From CAZCJA01 sp964499015 (lineage in GTDB: Bacteria > Elusimicrobiota > Elusimicrobia > F11), in assembly GCA_964499015.1 (NCBI GenBank), contig CAZCJA010000040.1, forward strand, positions 1-20,933: a stretch of 20,933 nt of DNA, read 5' to 3'. The position numbers and the translations under genes were made by a program. The notes below the pieces were generated by a model. It saw only the letters and a list, made by a program, of their open reading frames with translations, made no database searches and was not told the DNA's origin. Numbering within the stretch: position 1 is the stretch's first letter; every line of letters begins with the position of its first letter. Positions 1-7,247 of this stretch are shown in pieces.

Positions 1-1347
1 GGGTTGAGCGGGTTCCGGAAGTTCAAAAATGAATTCAACGCGGCGGTTCATGAGGCGGCCGAGCGGTGTTCTGTTGGTCGCGATCGGCTTGTCTTCGCCG
101 AACGCTTCGATGTCGCCCGGGTCGCAGTCGCAGCGCTCCGCCAAAAATTGGCGTACCGCGTGCGCGCGGCGCCAAGACAGGCCTTTGTTGTAACGGCGCG
201 TTCCGCGGCTGTCGGCATGGCCGGCGATTTCCGCTTTAAATTCCGGGTTTTCCTTCATTAACTCCGCCAGGGCAGCGAGCGAGATCTCGGAATCTTCGGT
301 CAAGGCGGAGCTGTTGGTCTTGAAATTGATGGCGCTGATGGAGTTTTGGAACAGTCCCAGCGAAGCCAGGCTCATCGCGCCTTCCGATTCCGGCGTGATT
401 TCGAAGACTTCGCGCTTCGGCGCTTGGGCCAACGGTTCGTCCTTCTTTGTGTTGAAGGCGTACGCAAGGCTGATGCGATGCGCGTCCTGCAGGTCGTTCA
501 CGAAGCCGAACGCATAGTCGACAAAGAGATTGTTGATTTTAAGGCCGAAGCCGAGCGAGAACTCGGCCAATTCGACGCGGCTTTTGTAGCCGGCGCGCAG
601 CGCGATAGGTCCAATGGCCGATTCCACACCCACCCCGGGACGGAACTCATCGTCGCCGATAAAGCGCGGCGCGTCGAACGTCAGGGTGTTAATGGTTTGG
701 CCGAGAGGCTGAACATACGAGAAACCGAGGCGGAATACTTCAGGAAGGCGGTCGCTCTCTTGCGAATAGCTGATATCGCCGCCAAAGTTCTGGTAAGCGG
801 CGCCGAGGCGAAATTTTTCCGTGATCTGTTTGCTGGCGCCGACGTCGCCCAAGATGGAGCTGGCGCTGGAAAATTCGCCGAGTTCGGAACGGAAGTATTT
901 CCCCGCCGCGCCCAGGTCGAAACCAAAAACGTTAACACCATAGCCGAGCGACCCGATAATGTCCGATTGCGCCTGAACATTCCGGGTCTGCACGCCGTCG
1001 TTTAAATTGAAATCGCCGCCATCGTAATAACCAAGCGAGGCCCCGAGGGCTCCCATTTTCAGCGGCGCGCCGAACATCAGGTGACTATAGGAATCGTCGA
1101 CCAAGCCTTTATGGAACATGATCGAGCCCTGAGCGCCTTGAAGCGTGGGCAATAGTGCCGGGTTGTAGGCGAAGGACGCGATGTCGTTGCCGCGGGCGAC
1201 GTAGGTGTCGGCCATGGCGGACGAGCGGGCGCTCGGCGCCTGGAGTAAATTTTTTCCGGCGCTGCGGCCCGGATCTTTGGCGAACGCCGGCGTGCAAAGA
1301 AAAAGCGCTGCGGCGGCGATTTGAGTGCGTGTGGCGTGTGAGCGCAT
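1..1347 (-). CDS. PorV/PorQ-family outer membrane protein with C-terminal OmpA domain (3' end beyond window)
   Basis: The frame is open from an ATG at 1347 to the window edge: 449 residues, no stop reached. Residues 1-23 form a signal peptide (basic start, Ala/Leu-rich core, cut after AFA). The next 270 or so residues have the alternating polar/aromatic pattern of a beta-barrel, and the early segment SARSSAMADTYVARGNDIAS resembles the start of PorV/PorQ proteins. The last 110 or so residues are an OmpA-like peptidoglycan-binding domain, with GHADSRG, a YNKGLSWRRA-type helix and NRRVEF. This suggests an outer membrane barrel tied to the cell wall; its cargo is unknown. A GAGG ribosome binding site lies just before the start, and a TAGAAT -10 element lies about 32 bp upstream. 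It is probably transcribed on its own. Fold and location are fairly sure, precise function is not. Confidence 0.8.
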   Translation of the reverse strand, partial: MRSHATRTQIAAAALFLCTPAFAKDPGRSAGKNLLQAPSARSSAMADTYVARGNDIASFAYNPALLPTLQGAQGSIMFHKGLVDDSYSHLMFGAPLKMGALGASLGYYDGGDFNLNDGVQTRNVQAQSDIIGSLGYGVNVFGFDLGAAGKYFRSELGEFSSASSILGDVGASKQITEKFRLGAAYQNFGGDISYSQESDRLPEVFRLGFSYVQPLGQTINTLTFDAPRFIGDDEFRPGVGVESAIGPIALRAGYKSRVELAEFSLGFGLKINNLFVDYAFGFVNDLQDAHRISLAYAFNTKKDEPLAQAPKREVFEITPESEGAMSLASLGLFQNSISAINFKTNSSALTEDSEISLAALAELMKENPEFKAEIAGHADSRGTRRYNKGLSWRRAHAVRQFLAERCDCDPGDIEAFGEDKPIATNRTPLGRLMNRRVEFIFELPEPAQP

Positions 1348-1378
1348 AGTGACCTCAGATTTTTTTGGTTGGGGCCGT

Positions 1379-1384
1379 ATTCTA
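1379..1384 (-). promoter_or_regulatory. Probable -10 element of the PorV-OmpA gene
   Basis: On the minus strand this reads TAGAAT, five of six matches to TATAAT. It would give a short leader of about 25 nt containing the GAGG ribosome binding site. The -35 region (GTTTCA at 17 bp spacing) is weak. Confidence 0.4.
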
Positions 1385-1424
1385 TTCGAAAAGCGTATTT
1401 TTGAAACACGAAATCTTTCCGAAA

Positions 1425-1446
1425 TTCCCGCTTTTATCGTCGGGAA
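1425..1446 (-). terminator. Weak hairpin after the cysDN operon
   Basis: TTCCCG (1425-1430) and CGGGAA (1441-1446) can form a 6-bp stem with a 10-nt loop, followed on the minus strand by only three T residues. It lies 17 bp after the stop of the small basic protein. It may be a poor intrinsic terminator; the short T-run makes this uncertain. Confidence 0.25.
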
Positions 1447-1463
1447 GCGAAAACAGCGCCAAT

Positions 1464-1598
1464 CTATACGTCTTTTTTTGTTTCGAGCTTGGACTTTTGC
1501 CGGTCGTATTTCTTTTTGTCTTTGACCACGCGTGTGACGGGTTGGACGGTCCAGCGGCGGCGAACGCGAATGGAAGCCACCCGTCTTTTACTTTTCAC
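1464..1598 (-). CDS. Small basic protein (44 aa) overlapping the end of cysN
   Basis: A short frame starts at a GTG inside the last codons of cysN (11-nt overlap) and ends at a TAG at 1464. The product is very rich in Lys and Arg. Its middle carries the pattern RRRWTVQPVTRVVKDKKKY, which resembles small basic hypothetical proteins with W-x-V/I-x-P-x-TR-V followed by K/Y/R-rich tails that I recall from other bacteria. No function is known to me. An alternative GTG start lies at 1580. Neither start has a strong ribosome binding site, so expression would rest on translational coupling to cysN. The pattern, not the length, is the reason to call it. Confidence 0.45.
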   Translation of the reverse strand: MKSKRRVASIRVRRRWTVQPVTRVVKDKKKYDRQKSKLETKKDV

Positions 1599-3405
1599 GC
1601 CTGATTACGCCGGTCTTCGCCAAAAGTTCGGAAACTTTTGTGACGACCTCGTTTTCATCTTCCTTGCCCGTCAAACGCAGATCGCAGGGCGCGATGCTGG
1701 TTCCGTCCGGGTCGATTTCAATGGTGACAATTTGATAAGTGGAAATGAGCGCCTGCACGGACGCAAAATCAGCCAGGCCGATGGCGTTGGTCGTTGAGAC
1801 GACGATCTGCCCCGCGTCGAGCAAAATGTGCGCGACTTCGGAGAAGCGGCGCACGAGTTCGCGCTGGGTGGATTCCATCCACACCATGTCGGCGTCCACG
1901 CCGAGGAGCACATTGGTGCCGTCGAGCATGTAGGACGACATGCCGGCGTTGAAAAGAGATTTTTCCAGCGCGCGGGCGAATTTGTGTTTGCCCACGCCCG
2001 CTTTGCCGGTAAACATGACCAGCGCAGGTTCGTGTTTGAGCCGTGAAGCGCGCTCCAGGCGCGAAACGCCGCCGCGGATCCAGTTGATGTCGCGCTGCTG
2101 GGCCTCGGCGCGGAACCCTTCCTGATTGTCGGCCTCGGCGCTCGTAATGATGCCGCCGCCCGCGATATCGTAGCCGTCCACAAGAACGAAGCGCCCCGTG
2201 GCTTCTCCGGCGGCGATGGGGTCGAAAGCAATCGCTTGGCGCGTCTCCAGGATTACGTCGGCCACTTCGTGGCGTTCGATGCGGTCTTTCTTCTTGTTGC
2301 TGCCCGCCTCGGAGGCGTCGATCACCGTGTTGATTTTGTGCAGGCGCACCGGTTGGGCCTGCGTGTGGATCTTAAGTTTGTAGTCCTTCCCCATTTCAAA
2401 CGGCTTCTTGGAGAGCCAAATCATGTTGGCGCGGAAGCGCGTGCTGACCAGCGGCTGGTTTTTCTCGTGGCACATAATTTCGCCGCGGGTGACGTATATT
2501 TCTTCGGTGAGCGTGAAACCCGTTGACCAGCCGGCGTCGATGGATTTGCGCGGGTTGGTGTTAAAACCTTCGATGGTTTTAATCGTGCTCGCTTTGTTCG
2601 ACGGCAGAAACACCACTTTGTCGCCGACGTTCACCGTGCCCGCTTCGATGCGGCCCGCAAAAATGCGGCGGTCATCGCCCGCGCTGACGAATTTATAAAC
2701 GGCCTGGACCGGGAAACGGAACGGCTGGTTGTTCTTCGGCGGCTGCTTCTCAAACGTGTCGAGGGCTTCCAGAAGCGGCGCGCCTTTAAACCAGCTCATC
2801 TTGGCGCTCTTCGTGGTCAGGTTTTCCCCATGAAACGCGCTGATCGGAATAAACGCTTTGGGCGAGACGGAACCGATGCTGGATAAAAATTCGCGGTACT
2901 CTTTCTCGATTTTCTGAAAGTGCTTTTCGTCGTAGTTGACCAGGTCCATTTTGTTGACGCAAATCAGCACCTGTTTCACGCCGAGCATGGAGAGAATGTA
3001 GCCATGGCGGCGGCTGTTCTCGCGCACGCCTTCTTTGGCGTCAATGACCAGCACGGCGGCCTCGGCGCGCGCGGCGCCGGAAATCATGTTCTTCAAGAAT
3101 TCAATGTGGCCCGGGGCGTCGATGATGATGTAATCGCGCTTCTTGGTTTTAAAGAAGGAACGCGCGGTATCGATGGTGATGCCCTGGTCTTGTTCGTCGG
3201 AGAGAGCGTCCAAGAGGAACGCGTACTCAAAGGGTTTTCCGGTGCGTTCGCACTCTTTGCGCACCGCTTCGAGTTTTCCCTCCGGCAAAGAACCCGTGTC
3301 GGCGAACAGGCGGCCGACCACCGTGCTTTTTCCGTGGTCCACGTGGCCCACGATCACGATGTTCATTTGTTCTTTGGCGGAGACGGCGGTAATGGTCGCG
3401 GACAT
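1588..3405 (-). CDS. cysN: Sulfate adenylyltransferase large subunit (CysN) fused to a degenerate APS-kinase-like domain
   Basis: CysN is the GTPase subunit of ATP sulfurylase, which with CysD makes adenosine 5'-phosphosulfate from sulfate and ATP in the cytoplasm. The 605-residue product has GTPase motifs GHVDHGKST (20-28), DAPGH and NKMD, then EF-Tu-like barrel domains. From about residue 458 an APS-kinase (CysC) fold follows, but its key motifs are damaged: the P-loop reads GKAGVGKH (467-474) with His where Ser/Thr binds magnesium, LDGTN replaces the usual LDGDN, and the FISPFR-type substrate loop is absent. The second activity is therefore probably lost. I chose the ATG at 3405, which overlaps the cysD stop as TGATG; a GTG one codon earlier is possible. 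No PAPS reductase is in the window. Confidence 0.93.
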   Translation of the reverse strand: MSATITAVSAKEQMNIVIVGHVDHGKSTVVGRLFADTGSLPEGKLEAVRKECERTGKPFEYAFLLDALSDEQDQGITIDTARSFFKTKKRDYIIIDAPGHIEFLKNMISGAARAEAAVLVIDAKEGVRENSRRHGYILSMLGVKQVLICVNKMDLVNYDEKHFQKIEKEYREFLSSIGSVSPKAFIPISAFHGENLTTKSAKMSWFKGAPLLEALDTFEKQPPKNNQPFRFPVQAVYKFVSAGDDRRIFAGRIEAGTVNVGDKVVFLPSNKASTIKTIEGFNTNPRKSIDAGWSTGFTLTEEIYVTRGEIMCHEKNQPLVSTRFRANMIWLSKKPFEMGKDYKLKIHTQAQPVRLHKINTVIDASEAGSNKKKDRIERHEVADVILETRQAIAFDPIAAGEATGRFVLVDGYDIAGGGIITSAEADNQEGFRAEAQQRDINWIRGGVSRLERASRLKHEPALVMFTGKAGVGKHKFARALEKSLFNAGMSSYMLDGTNVLLGVDADMVWMESTQRELVRRFSEVAHILLDAGQIVVSTTNAIGLADFASVQALISTYQIVTIEIDPDGTSIAPCDLRLTGKEDENEVVTKVSELLAKTGVIRREK

Positions 3406-4337
3406 CACATGTATCCTTCGCGGCGCAGTTCTTCCAGGCCGTGCTTGCCGTCCTGAAGGCGGCCCGAACGTTCGGCGACGTTTTTGAGTTTTCCGCTTTT
3501 CAGCTCTTCAATAATGTCGTCCACGTTCTTGGCGGTGCTTTGAATCGGCGCTTGGCACGGCGCGCAGCCGAGGCTTCGGTAGCGCGTACCGGCGCCCTGA
3601 TCGTAATACAGCGAGACCGTCGGGATGTTTTCGCGTTTGATGTACTGCCAGATGTGCAGTTCCGTCCAGTCCAGGAGCGGATGGATGCGCACGTGCGTGC
3701 CGGGCGCGAAATCGGTTTTAAACTGGTTCCAGAATTCGGGAGGCTGTTCGCCGATGTCCCACAAATTGTTTTTGTCGCGCGGCGAGAAATAGCGCTCTTT
3801 GGAACGGCTGCCTTCTTCATCGGCGCGGGCGCCCACGATCACGCCGTGGTACGGCTCTTTGTCGTTGAACAGTTCGTATTTCCCCGTTTTAAGGTTCAGC
3901 TTCATGCGCGGCCAGGTGCCGTTGAGCGTGTTGCCGAGCGCGTCTTTCTTCAAGAGGCCGCAGCAATCCACACGCGAAAGCTTCTTCGGGTCGCCGTCGG
4001 GCAAATGCTGGGTGAGCGGAAACGTGGTGCCGGCTTTCAGCGCTTCGGTGTTTTGGCCGACCACCATGGTGAGCTGGTACTCCATCGCGAGCTTGTCGCG
4101 ATACTGGATCATCTCGGGGATTTTATAACTGGTGTCGATGTGGACCAACGGGAACGGCACGTGGCCGAAAAAGGCTTTCCGGGCGAGCCAGAGGAGCACG
4201 GTCGAATCTTTGCCGATCGACCACAGCATGCAAAGACGTTCAAAGTGTTTGAACGACTCCCGCATGATATAGACGCTTTGTTGTTCGAGTTGGTCGAGTA
4301 TGTCCATGGGGTTGCGAAGGGTTGGCTTCGTGGTCAT
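3405..4337 (-). CDS. cysD: Sulfate adenylyltransferase small subunit (CysD)
   Basis: CysD is the catalytic subunit of ATP sulfurylase and pairs with CysN, whose gene follows directly. The 310-residue product has the usual family length. The PP-loop reads SIGKDS (40-45), followed by FPLVHIDTSYKIPEM, GARADEEGSRSKER and the C-terminal RSLGC, ERSGR and LEELRREGYM segments typical of CysD. Its stop codon shares one base with the ATG of cysN, so the two are translationally coupled. The start at 4337 lacks a clear ribosome binding site; an in-frame ATG ten codons later (MDILDQLEQQ) matches the usual CysD start and is an alternative. A hairpin lies just upstream. Function is near certain from the motifs and context. 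Confidence 0.95.
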   Translation of the reverse strand: MTTKPTLRNPMDILDQLEQQSVYIMRESFKHFERLCMLWSIGKDSTVLLWLARKAFFGHVPFPLVHIDTSYKIPEMIQYRDKLAMEYQLTMVVGQNTEALKAGTTFPLTQHLPDGDPKKLSRVDCCGLLKKDALGNTLNGTWPRMKLNLKTGKYELFNDKEPYHGVIVGARADEEGSRSKERYFSPRDKNNLWDIGEQPPEFWNQFKTDFAPGTHVRIHPLLDWTELHIWQYIKRENIPTVSLYYDQGAGTRYRSLGCAPCQAPIQSTAKNVDDIIEELKSGKLKNVAERSGRLQDGKHGLEELRREGYM

Positions 4338-4340
4338 TCT

Positions 4341-4369
4341 AGCATGGTGAAGGCCGCGCGAACCATGCT
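4341..4369. other. Perfect 8-bp inverted repeat upstream of cysD
   Basis: AGCATGGT (4341-4348) and ACCATGCT (4362-4369) form a perfect stem with a 13-nt loop, in the 41-bp gap between the upstream secreted-protein gene and cysD. There is no T-run on either strand, so it is a poor terminator. It could be an operator or an RNA structure near the cysD start. Confidence 0.4.
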
Positions 4370-4378
4370 GGATGGACC

Positions 4379-5455
4379 TTAGAGTGATTTTTTAACGATT
4401 TTTCGGACGTCTTTTGTCGCCCCGGGCGCGTATTTGTTGAAGAAATAATCGATGGTATCTTCGACGTCTTTGCCTTTCATTCCGGCGTACGGATAAACGG
4501 ACCCCACCCAAATATCGTTTTGATCCCAGTTGGCCTCAAGCGACGCGGCGCCTTTGGCCGGCTGCATGGCGCGCAGTTGCGCCAGTACGGCGTCACCTTT
4601 CTCTTTTGTGGTGTTGCCGAAGGGTTGGTTGATGCGAAGCCACAATTTCATCTGCGTGTTCTGGTTCTCGACCCATACTTTGTATCCGTCCCCGCCCATC
4701 TGCCAATCGCCGTGCGGATTGTCCGGATTGTTAACGACATATCCCGATTGCTTGAAAAGCGGATATAGCGTGATGAGATCGGTTTTGGAAAGCGTGGTGA
4801 TGGATCCCTTTATCTCTTTCCAGCGGTTCAAATTTGCCAGCTCGATGCCGGTGTGGATGTCGCATAAAAGCCATTCGGATTCTCTCATGAGGAAATACAG
4901 GCGGTCCGCGATGTGGGACGGGCTGACGCCGGCCGCGTATGAATAAAGGGCGGTTAACTTGTACGTCTTGTCCGCTTGCCGATCGAGGGTCACCTTGACG
5001 TCTTTAAATTCGTTCATCAGCGATTTCTTGCGCGCCGCCATGTTTTTCTCGACGTGGGTGACGTAGGGATCATCGACCGCTTGAGTGACGAAGGCGTAAA
5101 CAAGGGAGTCGCGAACGTTTGCCACCACGCCGGGAGCGTTGTAGCGCATCAATTTTCCGTATTCGTTGGAGGCGGAGTTGCGGGTGCCGGGAAGCTCGCA
5201 GCCGATGCCCAGGCCGATTTGCCATGCGCCATGCGCCGACACGTTGGCCACTTCTTCATAGGTAACTTTGCCGCCGGCCGAATCAACCGTGTAACCGGAT
5301 TGCCCACCGTGGTTTTTATAGATCTTGCCGACAGCGGTGTCCAAAGCGGGCTTGAAGGCTTCTTTTTCGTAGGTCGTTGAGGTGGCTGCGAAAGTGCCAG
5401 ATGCGTTTATGAGAAGCAGCGCGGCAATGGCAAAATGACGATGGCGAGTAAACAT
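4379..5455 (-). CDS. Secreted protein of unknown function with a duplicated domain
   Basis: The 358-residue product begins with a signal peptide (MFTRHRH, then an Ala/Leu-rich core, cut near TFA-AT at 23-24), so it is exported, most likely to the periplasm. I do not recognise the family. The protein contains two copies of one domain: QSGYTV at 52-57 with HGAWQIG at 75-81, and QSGYVV at 236-241 with HGDWQMG at 248-254. Each copy later has a YSYAAG / YPYAG strand followed by an amphipathic helix. The helix-strands-helix order vaguely recalls YbjN-like folds; this is a guess. The ribosome binding site AGGGGA sits about 6 nt before the ATG. Only 29 bp separate the start from the tRNA-Pro fragment, so its promoter region changed when the island inserted. 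Confidence 0.8.
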   Translation of the reverse strand: MFTRHRHFAIAALLLINASGTFAATSTTYEKEAFKPALDTAVGKIYKNHGGQSGYTVDSAGGKVTYEEVANVSAHGAWQIGLGIGCELPGTRNSASNEYGKLMRYNAPGVVANVRDSLVYAFVTQAVDDPYVTHVEKNMAARKKSLMNEFKDVKVTLDRQADKTYKLTALYSYAAGVSPSHIADRLYFLMRESEWLLCDIHTGIELANLNRWKEIKGSITTLSKTDLITLYPLFKQSGYVVNNPDNPHGDWQMGGDGYKVWVENQNTQMKLWLRINQPFGNTTKEKGDAVLAQLRAMQPAKGAASLEANWDQNDIWVGSVYPYAGMKGKDVEDTIDYFFNKYAPGATKDVRKIVKKSL

Positions 5456-5484
5456 TGTATCCCCTTTTTTTGAATTTCGAAAAC

Positions 5485-5534
5485 TTTCGGAGCGGTGGGA
5501 ATTGAACCCACGACCTCACCCACCCCAAGGGTGC
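5485..5534 (-). repeat. Left attachment-site repeat: 3' part of tRNA-Pro
   Basis: These 50 bp are identical to 17330-17379. They hold the tRNA-Pro sequence from just before the anticodon stem to the 3' end plus two downstream bases. The acceptor 5' strand and the D-arm are missing and replaced by unrelated sequence from 5535, so this is not a working tRNA. A 3'-part tRNA duplication of this kind is the classic mark left when a tyrosine-recombinase element inserts into a tRNA gene. Confidence 0.9.
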
Positions 5535-5558
5535 ATCGCTCGTTGATACTCTAGGATT

Positions 5559-5621
5559 TTAGTGAAAGGGTGTCCAAGAAGTGTCCAAAGAAGCCTTCTG
5601 GCACATGTGCGGAAGGTGAGT
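5559..5621 (-). pseudogene. Possible 3' remnant of an integrase gene with tandem arm-type sites
   Basis: Between the Omp85 stop and the tRNA fragment, a 20-residue frame begins THLPHM and ends in a LDTSWTP-type tail before a TAA at 5559. THL resembles the stretch after the catalytic tyrosine in tyrosine recombinases (compare YGHL in the intact integrase), and such tails occur in phage-type integrases. The tail is encoded by tandem repeats GTGTCCAAGAA (5570-5580) and GTGTCCAAAGAA (5581-5592), which could be integrase arm-binding sites. The intact integrase at the right end has the same layout. The piece is short, so the call is tentative. Confidence 0.3.
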
Positions 5622-5630
5622 TTACAGTTC

Positions 5631-7247
5631 CTATTCTTCGGCAATTCCGCCGAATTTGAGGCCCGATTGGATGGAAAAAACAAGCCGGGAGCTTTGTTTG
5701 TTGTCGTTTAAGGCGTAGGCCAAATCAAAACGGATGGGTTCGTTGCGGCTGGAGCGGGACAGGGCCACCCGGAACCCGATGCCCACGGAACTGCGCAAGT
5801 CCGACAAGCCCATGGTATTGTCGCGCTCCCACGAATAGCCGGAATCAAAAAACAAGGCTCCTCCCAATGAAAACAGGTGAAGTACATCTTCGGCAAAAAA
5901 CATCCGGTCTTCCAAATTAAGCAATAGGCGTCGTTCTCCTGAAAATTGGCCGACCGAATATCCGCGCAGGCCCGTGTCTTCCCCCAGCAGTAGAAAATCC
6001 TCGGGATCGAGCCGGTAGCCGTGATCGTAAGCGACGTGCCCGGCCAGGGTGTTTTTCGACCCCAAACGGTTGAAATACTGCAGATCGAGCGACATCAATA
6101 AGTTGTCGGTTTTGTCGTTGGCGATTCGGGAATGGTATTGGGCGGTGGCCAGCGCGAAATGGCCGGGACTAAACAGGTGTCCGACGTGGCCGCGCAATTG
6201 CGGAAGAAGCTCCGTGCGTTTGTTGTCCTCCCAGTTTTGTCCGACGCCCAGCGCCACGTTTGCGCCCGCGCCCAAATTAAAGTCTTCGTCACGGTCGAAG
6301 CGCTCGATATGGCGTTCTTTAATAAAGTCGATGACCTGCCAGTTTCCGCCCGCTTCCACGACGCTTAAAGCAAGCGGCGGTTTTAAAAGGCCCTCGGTAT
6401 CGCCGCTGACCGGCGTGTACTGCCGGGTGCGGTGACGGTAGGCCATCGTTACTTGACGCGTCATGCGCGTGGTGGGCCGAAACGCCTTGCCCACGAGAAA
6501 AACCGATTCACGGCTTTCCGTTTCAAATCGTCCCACTTCAACGCCCTCGCGGTACGTGGCAAGTTCTTCTTCCGTAAAAAAATTGGACACCTCAAAAGAG
6601 GTGCGCGATAACGTGGAGCTGAACGGCTTGGAAAGAGAGGCGCCGTACTGGCGGAAATCCGTTCCGCTGATGTAGTCGGACGTCAGCTCCATTTTCCGTC
6701 CTAAAAATTGCTGGTCTTTGTAGGCGAAGGAATTGTGCGTGCCGTCAGGCCGCTGATGAATAAACGCCCCGATGCGCTTGCCGGTGCCGAGGAAATTCCG
6801 TTCCACGAGGCCTATTTTTGAGGACGACTGGTTGCCGACGCGGCTGAAATTGAATTGCGGCTCCAGCGTCCAGGTGTCTTTCGTGTGCACGACAAGGTCC
6901 ACCGTGCCGTCGATATTGTCCTTCGTTTCTATTCTGACCCGCCGCAGAAATTTGAACCGGCGCAGGTTCCGCTCCGTTTCGGCAATTAAATCGGGGTTAT
7001 AAACATCCCCTTCTTTGAAGAGCAATTCGCGGCGGATGACGCTTTCATTCGTTTGAATGTGTAAGACGTTGGCGGTGCGGTAGATCCATTTCGATTCTTT
7101 TGGATTATTTGTGTTGAAGATGTCGTCCGCTTCAATGGTGATACGTCCGATTGTTTTTCCCGCCGCCTCGGATTTAACAACGCCGACAAAAGAGCCCCCG
7201 ATCATAACCGACATGGCAAGAACGCCAACGAGAGCCCGCGGTTTCAT
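5631..7247 (-). CDS. Omp85 (BamA/TamA) superfamily outer membrane protein
   Basis: Omp85 proteins are outer membrane barrels that insert other barrel proteins or move lipids and polypeptides across that membrane. The 538-residue product has a signal peptide (about 1-30) and a region with POTRA-like features (about 33-120, including an RRELLFKEGDVYNPDLIAET segment and LRRFKFLRRVRIE). A barrel with many alternating strands follows, and the Omp85 hallmark LRGY is at 427-430. It is shorter than BamA (about 800 residues) and has only one or two POTRA domains. It overlaps the second arnT by 4 bp (ATGA), so the two are translationally coupled and fall under the operator at 8739-8776. Omp85 proteins are not a usual part of arn operons; its substrate is unknown. 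Confidence 0.85.
   Translation of the reverse strand: MKPRALVGVLAMSVMIGGSFVGVVKSEAAGKTIGRITIEADDIFNTNNPKESKWIYRTANVLHIQTNESVIRRELLFKEGDVYNPDLIAETERNLRRFKFLRRVRIETKDNIDGTVDLVVHTKDTWTLEPQFNFSRVGNQSSSKIGLVERNFLGTGKRIGAFIHQRPDGTHNSFAYKDQQFLGRKMELTSDYISGTDFRQYGASLSKPFSSTLSRTSFEVSNFFTEEELATYREGVEVGRFETESRESVFLVGKAFRPTTRMTRQVTMAYRHRTRQYTPVSGDTEGLLKPPLALSVVEAGGNWQVIDFIKERHIERFDRDEDFNLGAGANVALGVGQNWEDNKRTELLPQLRGHVGHLFSPGHFALATAQYHSRIANDKTDNLLMSLDLQYFNRLGSKNTLAGHVAYDHGYRLDPEDFLLLGEDTGLRGYSVGQFSGERRLLLNLEDRMFFAEDVLHLFSLGGALFFDSGYSWERDNTMGLSDLRSSVGIGFRVALSRSSRNEPIRFDLAYALNDNKQSSRLVFSIQSGLKFGGIAEE

Noticed and set aside
346..1005. Plus-strand frame of 219 codons
   Set aside because: It is antisense to the PorV-OmpA gene, which has a signal peptide and OmpA motifs; the plus-strand product shows no recognisable motif.
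3441..4382. Long open frame of 313 codons on the plus strand
   Set aside because: It lies fully antisense to cysD, whose motifs are clear. Its Arg/Val/Phe/His-rich product is typical of a complementary-strand shadow.
5485..5534. Second working tRNA-Pro gene
   Set aside because: Only the part from the anticodon stem to the 3' end is present; the sequence at 5535-5560 cannot form the D-arm or pair with the acceptor 3' strand.
5598..5615. Terminator after the Omp85 gene
   Set aside because: Short palindromes (AGAAGGCTTCT-like and CACATGTG) occur nearby, but there is no stable stem followed by a T-run.
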